DNA of 18,187 nucleotides. Source: Firmicutes bacterium CAG:646 (GTDB lineage Bacteria; Bacillota; Clostridia; Lachnospirales; Lachnospiraceae). A program made the translations under genes and the position numbers. Within the stretch, counting starts at the first letter, position 1, and each line of letters starts with the position of its first letter. A model generated the notes under the pieces. It made no database searches, was not told where the DNA came from, and saw nothing but the letters and a program-made list of their open reading frames with translations. Positions 7,633-13,086 of this stretch are shown piece by piece. Where the stretch lies: positions 5,953 to 24,139 of the forward strand of contig HF995388.1 of NCBI GenBank assembly GCA_000432335.1, given 5' to 3'.

Positions 7633-8002
7633 CTATTTCTTCCTGCTGTTTGATTAATTTTTTTAATTCATTTAATTCATCACTCGATAAATGTCCGCTT
7701 TTTACAAATCCCATTACCATTTTAGATAGAGATCCTTCATATACCCGATTCAAAAAGCTTTGACCTTCAATTATTTGACAGTCACATTCTGATATTGTGG
7801 GGTAATATAGATATCCTTTCCCTTGACGTTTTGTGGACAAAGCTCCCTTTTTAACCAAACGAGCAAGATATGTTTGAATAGTCGTTTTGCTCCAGCCAGT
7901 TTCCTTTAGTCTGTCCAGTATTTCAGGCAATGTTTTGGGAGGATCACTCCAGATAATTTTCATTACCTGCCACTCTGACTCAGAAATAGATAGTTGTTGC
8001 AT
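7616..8002 (-). CDS. BlaI/MecI/CopY-family transcriptional repressor
   Basis: A 128-residue repressor. Residues 1-70 form the winged helix: MQQLSISESEWQVMKIIW, then GWSKTTIQTYLARLVKKGAL as the recognition-helix region and GKGYLYYP as the wing. The rest is the dimerisation and cleavage domain; MVMGFVKSG (95-103) aligns with the region where BlaI is cut before Phe102. ATG at 8002 is preferred to the upstream ATG codons at 8020 and 8026 because AGAGGTGG lies at 8008-8015 and because the upstream codons fall within the operator next to the predicted transcript start. It heads the minus-strand cassette with the M56 protease and ABC exporter and very probably represses it through the paired operators at 8018-8072. 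Confidence 0.93.
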   Translation of the reverse strand: MQQLSISESEWQVMKIIWSDPPKTLPEILDRLKETGWSKTTIQTYLARLVKKGALSTKRQGKGYLYYPTISECDCQIIEGQSFLNRVYEGSLSKMVMGFVKSGHLSSDELNELKKLIKQQEEIDANTP

Positions 8003-8017
8003 GATTTCCACCTCTTT

Positions 8018-8072
8018 CATTGACATTTGTAGTTTTTAAGTATTATAACAATAAAACTACAAAATGTCAATG
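8018..8072 (-). promoter_or_regulatory. Promoter with two inverted BlaI-like operators
   Basis: On the minus strand TTGACA (8065-8070) and TATAAT (8042-8047) are separated by 17 bases, a full sigma-A consensus. Two copies of the same sequence flank the -10 in inverted orientation: AAAACTACAAAATGTCAATG at 8053-8072 and, reading the other strand, CATTGACATTTGTAGTTTT at 8018-8036, differing by one base in an A run. Each contains CTACA...TGTC, close to the BlaI/MecI operator CTACA-N2-TGTAG. One covers the -35 and spacer, the other the transcript start, so repressor on both would shut the promoter. Confidence 0.85.
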
Positions 8073-8094
8073 AATTGAAAGTGAGTTATTGCAA

Positions 8095-8934
8095 CTATAA
8101 GTATTCTTTTGAATTTTGAAATGTTCGGGGAGATACGCCAAATTGCCGTTTAAAGCAGTTGGAAAAATAACAGATATCCGAAAAGCCGCATGCCAACGCT
8201 ATGTCTCGAATATTTTCCCGTCCTGTGCGAAGGAGATGCTGGGCTTTTTCCAGTCTGAGATAACGGATGTATTTGGTAGGATTCGTTCCGGTGGCTTCTC
8301 TAAAGCGTCTGCAAAAATAGGCTTCATCATAACCAAATTTTTCGCTGAGATTTTTAGAGGATATATCTTCTGTATAGTGGTTGTTGATATAAATCAGCAC
8401 AGCTCCAAAACGTTCATCGGGTTTTCGAATTTGAGAGATATCCGCAGCACAGTGCTGGTAAAACAGTCCCAGCAGTTCATAGATTTTCCCCATGGCTTTC
8501 AGAGGATGACAGGCGCTCTCATCCTCTGGCAGACAGATAAGCTCTTCTAGGATTTTTTTTATTTCCGGATGCTTTGTTATGGGATGAAACCAATTTTTTT
8601 GCTGGATCAGAGGCAGGAGATAGGTATCGGAGGCAATGGTAGCATTGCAAAATTTTTCGGGATCAAAGGCGATCACATGGTATTCTGCCCCGGTCGGACC
8701 AGTGGAAGCGCAATGGATGGTATCAGGCAAAATGATAACAGTTTCTCCCGATCCTGCTGTATAGTGGACATCGTTCAGGTAAACTTCCAGATTTCCGGAA
8801 ATTATGTACAAAAGTTCTATGCGATTATGCCAGTGGGCGGTAATCGGAATTTCGTTGGCGCCATAGCGCAAATGCAGAAAATGAATTCCGTTTTTTCTGT
8901 AAATAATGGGGGTGAGTTCCTGAAAAGCGTCCAT
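8095..8934 (-). CDS. AraC-family transcriptional regulator with cupin sensor domain
   Basis: A 279-residue regulator. Residues about 15-90 form a cupin barrel, with HWHNRIELLYIISG (34-47) and the LPDTIHCA segment (69-76) giving His residues typical of the ligand pocket. Residues about 178-275 are the double helix-turn-helix AraC domain: first helix-turn-helix near 192-213 (SSKNLSEKFGYDEAYFCRRF), second near 242-264, closing with the family pattern ACGFSDICYFSNCFKRQFGVSP (248-269). AGGAGAG lies six bases before the ATG. It is transcribed divergently from the sugar epimerase/dehydrogenase pair and most probably activates it by binding the 21-base-spaced direct repeats at 8992-9028 in response to a sugar or sugar-like ligand. 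The ligand is not known. Confidence 0.95.
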   Translation of the reverse strand: MDAFQELTPIIYRKNGIHFLHLRYGANEIPITAHWHNRIELLYIISGNLEVYLNDVHYTAGSGETVIILPDTIHCASTGPTGAEYHVIAFDPEKFCNATIASDTYLLPLIQQKNWFHPITKHPEIKKILEELICLPEDESACHPLKAMGKIYELLGLFYQHCAADISQIRKPDERFGAVLIYINNHYTEDISSKNLSEKFGYDEAYFCRRFREATGTNPTKYIRYLRLEKAQHLLRTGRENIRDIALACGFSDICYFSNCFKRQFGVSPRTFQNSKEYL

Positions 8935-8991
8935 TTGTCTCTCCTCTTTCCTGTAGACTTCAAAGTAGTTTCATCCTATCATAGCTATTTA

Positions 8992-9028
8992 AAAAAGTCA
9001 AAAATTTACAACAAAAAGTCAAAAATCT
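8992..9028 (+). promoter_or_regulatory. Tandem AraC-type activator sites
   Basis: Two direct repeats, AAAAAGTCAAAAATTT (8992-9007) and AAAAAGTCAAAAATCT (9013-9028), share 15 of 16 bases and start 21 bases apart, two helical turns, the spacing expected for two AraC-type subunits on one DNA face. The second repeat ends two bases before the -35 box at 9031, the classical activator position. Confidence 0.65.
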
Positions 9029-9030
9029 TC

Positions 9031-9059
9031 TTCAAATATCTGGAATTTCAAGGTAGAAT
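9031..9059 (+). promoter_or_regulatory. Promoter of the epimerase/dehydrogenase operon
   Basis: TTCAAA (9031-9036, 4/6) and TAGAAT (9054-9059, 5/6) are separated by 17 bases. The weak -35 next to the AraC-type repeats fits an activator-dependent promoter. The leader of about 35 bases contains GGGAGG (9088-9093) before ATG at 9101. Confidence 0.6.
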
Positions 9060-9100
9060 AAACAAAAAGAGATAAAGAAGGAAACTAGGGAGGTTTTGTA

Positions 9101-9955
9101 ATGAAAATAGGTACTTGTGTGGGATTAGACAGTGTAGAACATCTGGAACAGAAGTTAAAGACCCTTCAGGAGCATGGCATCGAGGTGTGTCAGTTGATTT
9201 CCTGGGAGCCATCCGTGTGGAAAGCTGACAATGCGCCAAAGGTAAAAGAACTGTTGGAAAAATATCAGATTACCGCTACTGCTTTTTGGTGTGGATGGGA
9301 AGGCCCGCTGGTGTGGGATTTTTATGATGGTCAGATTACTCTGGGACTTGTGCCGCCGGAATATCGTCAGATGCGGATTCAGAACTTGTGCGATGGCGCA
9401 GACTTCGCCTGCAAACTGGGAATTACGGATGTGGTAACCCATATGGGATTTATCCCGGAAAATCCCAATGACCCTAATTTTAACAGTTTTTGTGTGGCAG
9501 TGCGGACAGTGGCAGAGCATTTGCAGAAGCAAGGGCAGTATCTTTTGTTTGAAACTGGTCAGGAGACCCCGGTAACGATGCTGCGCTGTTTTGAAAAAGT
9601 GGGGACAGATAATCTGGGAATCAATCTGGACACAGCAAATCTGATTTTATATGGTAAAGCGAATCCGGTGGATGCTCTGGATGTGTTTGGAAAATATGTC
9701 CGGAATCTTCATGCGAAAGATGGGCGTTATCCTGTCAATGGACACGATCTTGGGATGGAAACACCGATCGGACAGGGAAAAGTGGATTTTCGCGGAGTAT
9801 TTAAGGGACTTCGGGAATTGGGCTATCAGGGAGATGTTATCATTGAACGGGAATTAGCAGAGAATAGTCAGGAACAGATGAAGGGGATTTTGGATGCCCG
9901 GGATTATCTGCAGAATATTATAAATGAAGTTTATGGAGAGGATGTAAAATGTTAA
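9101..9955 (+). CDS. Sugar phosphate isomerase/epimerase family protein (TIM barrel)
   Basis: A 284-residue protein of the xylose isomerase-like TIM-barrel superfamily, the IolE/YcjR/tagatose 3-epimerase type. The four metal ligands of the family appear in order: Glu151 in LFETGQE, Asp177 in INLDTANL, His204 in RNLHAKD, and Glu249 in VIIERE, with THMGF (113-117) in the active site. Members epimerise or isomerise free sugars, keto-sugars or inososes using a divalent metal. It starts with GGGAGG seven bases upstream and overlaps the following Gfo/Idh/MocA gene by 7 bases, so the two products very probably act on the same substrate, for example one oxidising a hydroxyl and the other epimerising the neighbouring carbon of the keto-sugar. 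The exact substrate cannot be read from the sequence. Confidence 0.9.
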   Translation: MKIGTCVGLDSVEHLEQKLKTLQEHGIEVCQLISWEPSVWKADNAPKVKELLEKYQITATAFWCGWEGPLVWDFYDGQITLGLVPPEYRQMRIQNLCDGADFACKLGITDVVTHMGFIPENPNDPNFNSFCVAVRTVAEHLQKQGQYLLFETGQETPVTMLRCFEKVGTDNLGINLDTANLILYGKANPVDALDVFGKYVRNLHAKDGRYPVNGHDLGMETPIGQGKVDFRGVFKGLRELGYQGDVIIERELAENSQEQMKGILDARDYLQNIINEVYGEDVKC

Positions 9956-10893
9956 AAGTTGGATTGATCGGTGTGGGCGGTATCAGCGGAGCTCATATAC
10001 CAGTGTGGGAAAGTATGGAAGAGGTGGAACTGACAGCGTTATGTGACATTCGTCAGGAGAGAATGGAGCCATATCCAAAGCAACATCATTATTCAGATTT
10101 GGATGAAATGCTGAAAAATGAGGAACTGGATATTCTGGATATTTGTCTGCCGACTTATCTGCATGCAGATTATGCGGTGCGGGCGATGGAAAAAGGGATT
10201 CATGTCCTTTGTGAAAAGCCGGTTTCCCTGAAACCGGAGGATGTGGAGCGTGTATATTCCACTGCCCATCGGATGCATGTAAACTTTATGGTGGCTCATG
10301 TGCTGCGTTTCTGGCCAGAATATATGCTTTTGAAAGAATTATATGATACGCAGAAATATGGAAAGCTTCTTTCCGGTTATATGAGCCGGGTAAGTCAGAC
10401 ACCTCCCTGGACTTGGGATAACTGGATGAAGGATGAGAGCAGAAGTGGTCTTGTACCTTTTGATCTTCATATTCATGATCTTGATTTTATGGTATATACT
10501 TTTGGAAAACCGGAAAAAGTAAACAGTAACCGGATCAAACGTCCGGAGCAGGACTGCATCAATGCAGTTTATGAATATCCAGAATTCTATATTGAAACAG
10601 AATCGGCATGGTATGCAGGGGCGTACCCTTTTGCTGCAAGATATCGTTTCCAGTTTGAAAGAGCGGTGGTATCTTTTGAAAATGATAAGTGTATGATTTA
10701 TGAGGATAACGGTCAGATCACTGATTTGACAGAAGGAGCCACAGGAGATACTGGAGCCATCAATTTGCCGAAGAGTGACGCTTACGGGAATGAGATCCGG
10801 TATTTTACAGATTGCGTATTGGAAAAGAAATTCCCGGAGAAAGTGAAAGCGGAAGAATTGGGTACGGTGCTGGAGATTTTGCATAATTTATAG
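9949..10893 (+). CDS. Gfo/Idh/MocA-family NAD(P)-dependent oxidoreductase
   Basis: A 314-residue sugar or cyclitol dehydrogenase. The N-terminal Rossmann fold shows VGLIGVGGISGAH (4-16) and the acidic residue of ALCDIR (30-35). The conserved catalytic lysine is in CEKPVS (88-93, Lys90), and the substrate-binding motif is FDLHIHDLDF (171-180, Asp172 and His176). The protein ends shortly after AEELGTVLEILHNL, about 20 residues earlier than many relatives; this may be natural or a slight C-terminal truncation. GGAGAGG precedes the ATG, which overlaps the epimerase stop codon. Enzymes of this family oxidise a ring hydroxyl of glucosides, inositols or related sugars, and the pairing with a TIM-barrel epimerase recalls the YcjR/YcjS-type 3-keto-glycoside chemistry. 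That assignment is inference. A terminator follows. Confidence 0.93.
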   Translation: MLKVGLIGVGGISGAHIPVWESMEEVELTALCDIRQERMEPYPKQHHYSDLDEMLKNEELDILDICLPTYLHADYAVRAMEKGIHVLCEKPVSLKPEDVERVYSTAHRMHVNFMVAHVLRFWPEYMLLKELYDTQKYGKLLSGYMSRVSQTPPWTWDNWMKDESRSGLVPFDLHIHDLDFMVYTFGKPEKVNSNRIKRPEQDCINAVYEYPEFYIETESAWYAGAYPFAARYRFQFERAVVSFENDKCMIYEDNGQITDLTEGATGDTGAINLPKSDAYGNEIRYFTDCVLEKKFPEKVKAEELGTVLEILHNL

Positions 10894-10906
10894 AATAAGA
10901 GACGAG

Positions 10907-10945
10907 AGCTGCTGCATTAGATATTTTTTATGTAGCAGCTTTTTA
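10907..10945 (+). terminator. Rho-independent terminator after the sugar operon
   Basis: AGCTGCTGCAT (10907-10917) pairs with ATGTAGCAGCT (10930-10940), an 11-base stem with one mismatch, followed by TTTTAT. It insulates the sugar operon from the downstream ATPase/DUF4276 unit. Confidence 0.85.
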
Positions 10946-11011
10946 TAGTGTCTCTTTTTGGGATAAAATCATTTCATGTAATATTTTTTAATATCAAAAG
11001 AGAGAATTCTA

Positions 11012-11020
11012 TGATATAAT
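11012..11020 (+). promoter_or_regulatory. Extended -10 promoter of the ATPase/DUF4276 operon
   Basis: TGATATAAT contains a perfect TATAAT (11015-11020) preceded by TG-N, the extended -10 element. No good -35 is seen 16-18 bases upstream, which fits an extended -10 promoter. The transcript would start near 11027, leaving a leader of about 100 bases before ATG at 11127. Confidence 0.6.
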
Positions 11021-11039
11021 GATAAAAATAATCTGAGAA

Positions 11040-11051
11040 AATATGCATATT
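11040..11051. promoter_or_regulatory. 12-bp perfect palindrome in the ATPase leader
   Basis: AATATGCATATT is self-complementary and lies about 13 bases downstream of the predicted transcript start. Its position suits an operator for a repressor, but no regulator gene is adjacent and AT-rich palindromes arise easily by chance. Confidence 0.3.
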
Positions 11052-11099
11052 GAGATATTGGATGTGACAGTCAAAAACTGTAAGAATCTGAAGCAATAA
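11043..11099 (+). CDS. Possible 18-codon leader ORF or ATPase-start relic
   Basis: ATG at 11043 opens MHIEILDVTVKNCKNLKQ before TAA at 11097-11099. There is no convincing Shine-Dalgarno sequence. The peptide resembles the first beta strand of SMC/OLD-like ATPases (pattern I-x-x-L-x-V-x-x-K-N-x-x-x-L), and the real ATPase 28 bases downstream begins GKIEGIKIQNYGVLKD with the same pattern. It may be a leader peptide, the remnant of another ATPase gene, or chance. It includes a small hairpin (ACAGT 11067-11071 with ACTGT 11077-11081). Confidence 0.25.
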   Translation: MHIEILDVTVKNCKNLKQ

Positions 11100-11126
11100 A
11101 AGAATAAGGTATGATTGGAGAATAGT

Positions 11127-12359
11127 ATGGGAAAAATTGAAGGAATTAAAATTCAGAATTATGGGGTTTTAAAAGATGTTGTATTAGGAAAAACGAGAAC
11201 CAACCAATCAGAACGAGCTTTAGGTAATTTAGTTGCAATTATTGGACCTAGTGGGAATGGGAAAAGTACTTTAGCGGACGCATTTGGTTTTATTGCAGAT
11301 TGTCTTGAAATGGGTGTAGAAGCTGCTTGCGATGCAAATAATCGAGGGGGATTTGAAAAGTTGATATCACAAGGAGCGACGGAGCCTATTTCATTTGAGT
11401 TATATTATAGAGAATCAAGCAATACCAGACCAATTACTTATGAGCTGGAAATTGATTTGGATAGGCTGGGACGTCCTTATGTGAAAAGAGAGAGACTTCG
11501 CCAGCGAGTAAAGAGTCATGGATGGCCAAGAAGTTTTATGTATTTACAAGAAGGAAATGGATATGCGTTTGAGGGCAATGATGATGGTGGTCAGGATGAT
11601 GATGGAAATATTATAGGAAAGAAAGTGGAGGTGCAGCTTTCTGATATTCGTCGTCCTGGAATTGTTACATTGGGAGCCATGAAACAGTATAGTCGCATTG
11701 AAAAATTTCTTAATTTTCTAAGAAGCTGGTATTTATGTTATTTTTCACCAGATGCGGCAAGGAGAATTCAGACAGCAGCGCCTCAGGCATATCTTGATCG
11801 GATTGGCAGTAATATAAATAATGTGGCACAGTATATGTATCGTGAAAATAAAAAGGAATTTGAAAAGGTACTACAGGAGATTCAGTCGAAACTTCCAGGA
11901 ATAAAAAAAATTGAACCTCAAAAATTTGAGAATGGACAAATGATGCTACGGTTTTATGAGAAGGGATTTAAAGAGCCATTTTACTCTCAGCGTATGTCAG
12001 ATGGAACTTTAAAATTGTTCGCGTATTATTTATTATTACATGAGAAAAATCCGCGGCAACTAGTATTTATTGAGGAACCTGAAAATGGGCTGTATCATCA
12101 TTATTTAGGGGAACTTGCAGAAGAAATGAAAAAAGGAGCCGGAAACGGTTTTTCTAAGCAATTATTTATAACAACACATAGTCCATTTTTTGTTAACTCA
12201 CTGGGACCAGAGGATGTATGGGTGTTGACGAAAGGAGAAGATGGCTATTCAAATATTAAAAGAGCGTCAGAGTTTAAGTTTGTAAAAGAATTAGCAGAAG
12301 AAGGCGTTGCTGTAGGAGATATGTGGTATAGCAAATATTTTGAAAACACGGAGGAATAG
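11127..12359 (+). CDS. AAA family ATPase, OLD/AAA_21-like (putative defence ATPase)
   Basis: A 410-residue ABC-type ATPase of the SMC/Rad50/OLD group. It begins with the strand KIEGIKIQNYGVLKD, then Walker A GPSGNGKST (40-48), a variable middle part with an acidic insert NDDGGQDDDG (151-160), a signature-like RMSDGTLKLFAYYLL (289-303), Walker B QLVFIEEPENGLY (311-323, with EE at 316-317) and the switch histidine in TTHSP (349-353). It has no own nuclease domain. ATG at 11127 is chosen over the TTG at 11115 because TTGGAG occupies 11115-11120. The stop codon abuts the ATG of the DUF4276 gene, so the pair is coupled. Two-gene units of such an ATPase with a TOPRIM-like partner are a recurring defence design (for example PARIS, AbiL-type); a role in phage defence is inference. 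Base use is visibly AT-richer than in the flanking eno. Confidence 0.9.
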   Translation: MGKIEGIKIQNYGVLKDVVLGKTRTNQSERALGNLVAIIGPSGNGKSTLADAFGFIADCLEMGVEAACDANNRGGFEKLISQGATEPISFELYYRESSNTRPITYELEIDLDRLGRPYVKRERLRQRVKSHGWPRSFMYLQEGNGYAFEGNDDGGQDDDGNIIGKKVEVQLSDIRRPGIVTLGAMKQYSRIEKFLNFLRSWYLCYFSPDAARRIQTAAPQAYLDRIGSNINNVAQYMYRENKKEFEKVLQEIQSKLPGIKKIEPQKFENGQMMLRFYEKGFKEPFYSQRMSDGTLKLFAYYLLLHEKNPRQLVFIEEPENGLYHHYLGELAEEMKKGAGNGFSKQLFITTHSPFFVNSLGPEDVWVLTKGEDGYSNIKRASEFKFVKELAEEGVAVGDMWYSKYFENTEE

Positions 12360-13025
12360 ATGTATTTTCAATTTTTGATAGAAGATAAATCAACAGAAAT
12401 ATTGGTGAATCATGTGATGGATAAAATGCAAAAGCAGTACTGGGAAAAAGACATTATTTGGAATATAAAGTCTTTTGGCGGTATTGGGCATTTGCAGAGA
12501 AAAGGAACTGTATTAGAACAAAAGACGGGAAAGCTATTAAATGATTTACCGAGTTATATGCGTGGGTTTTCTAAAGTATTACAAACAATGGAAGATGCAG
12601 CATTAATTGTTGTTTTGGATAACGATAAACGAGATGTAGAACAATTTAGAAAAGAATTGGAAAATGTAGCATTTTCCAACATGATTTTGTGCGACTACGT
12701 TTTTTGTATAGCGATTAAGGAGATGGAAGCATGGTTATTAGGAGATGCTGAAGCAATAAAAAAAGCTTATCCAAACGCAAGAATGCAATGTATTAAAAAA
12801 TATGAGCAGGATGCAATTTGTGAAACGTGGGAAGTACTTGCAGATATGGTTTATCCGAAAGGAGTGTCAAAACTCAAGAAAAAATCAGGTGATGGATATG
12901 CAGAGATTGGAAAAGCAAAATGTGAATGGGCCGATCAAATAGGTAGGTATTTAGATTTACATAATAATCAATCTCCAAGTTATCAATATTTTATCAATGC
13001 GTTAGAAAAGAGAGTTTGTGCATAA
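12360..13025 (+). CDS. DUF4276 family protein, TOPRIM-like partner of the ATPase
   Basis: A 221-residue protein. The N-terminal FLIEDKSTEILVNHVM (5-20) resembles the first strand and glutamate of TOPRIM folds (Glu8, Glu13). IVVLDNDKRDVEQF (83-96) gives an Asp-x-Asp motif (Asp87, Asp89), and CIAIKEMEAWLLGD (116-129) is the Glu-x-Glu-A-W-L-L block characteristic of DUF4276, which also ends with the NNQSPSYQYF segment seen here at 202-211. This arrangement could bind Mg2+ in a nuclease-like site. The ATG follows the ATPase stop with no gap and GGAGG lies inside the ATPase gene, so both are made together. The ATPase probably senses or regulates and this protein probably acts as effector, by analogy to ATPase plus TOPRIM defence pairs. 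No activity is proven for it here. Confidence 0.85.
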   Translation: MYFQFLIEDKSTEILVNHVMDKMQKQYWEKDIIWNIKSFGGIGHLQRKGTVLEQKTGKLLNDLPSYMRGFSKVLQTMEDAALIVVLDNDKRDVEQFRKELENVAFSNMILCDYVFCIAIKEMEAWLLGDAEAIKKAYPNARMQCIKKYEQDAICETWEVLADMVYPKGVSKLKKKSGDGYAEIGKAKCEWADQIGRYLDLHNNQSPSYQYFINALEKRVCA

Positions 13026-13046
13026 TAAAATAGAAAAATCCGGCAA

Positions 13047-13070
13047 TACTGTTATAGTAAGAAAACAGTA
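13047..13070 (+). promoter_or_regulatory. Extended -10 promoter with overlapping dyad, upstream of eno
   Basis: TGTTATAGT (13050-13058) is an extended -10 element (TG-N-TATAGT). A 7-bp inverted repeat, TACTGTT (13047-13053) with AACAGTA (13064-13070), brackets it and would straddle the transcript start near 13065. No good -35 is present. The dyad could be an operator for eno. No terminator is seen between the DUF4276 gene and eno, so read-through is also possible. Confidence 0.45.
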
Positions 13071-13086
13071 AAAACGGAGGTTTATC

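Noticed and set aside
6667..8002. True beta-lactamase regulator pair (blaR1/blaI) controlling a beta-lactamase
   Set aside because: No penicillin-binding sensor domain is present in the M56 protein and no beta-lactamase or altered penicillin-binding protein gene is nearby.
8003..8026. Upstream BlaI starts at 8020 and 8026
   Set aside because: They fall in or next to the operator near the predicted transcript start and lack a ribosome-binding site; the family usually begins close to the ISESEW motif, as with ATG at 8002.
8959..9056. Pair TTCAAAGTAG (8959-8968) and TTCAAGGTAG (9047-9056) as extra regulatory repeats
   Set aside because: Ten-base near-match at uninformative spacing in low-complexity AT-rich DNA; the second copy overlaps the -10 box. 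Chance is likely.
4311..13025. Mobile element, prophage or integrated island boundaries
   Set aside because: No integrase, transposase, terminal inverted repeats, target-site duplication or tRNA attachment site could be found, so only a looser accessory-block interpretation is kept.
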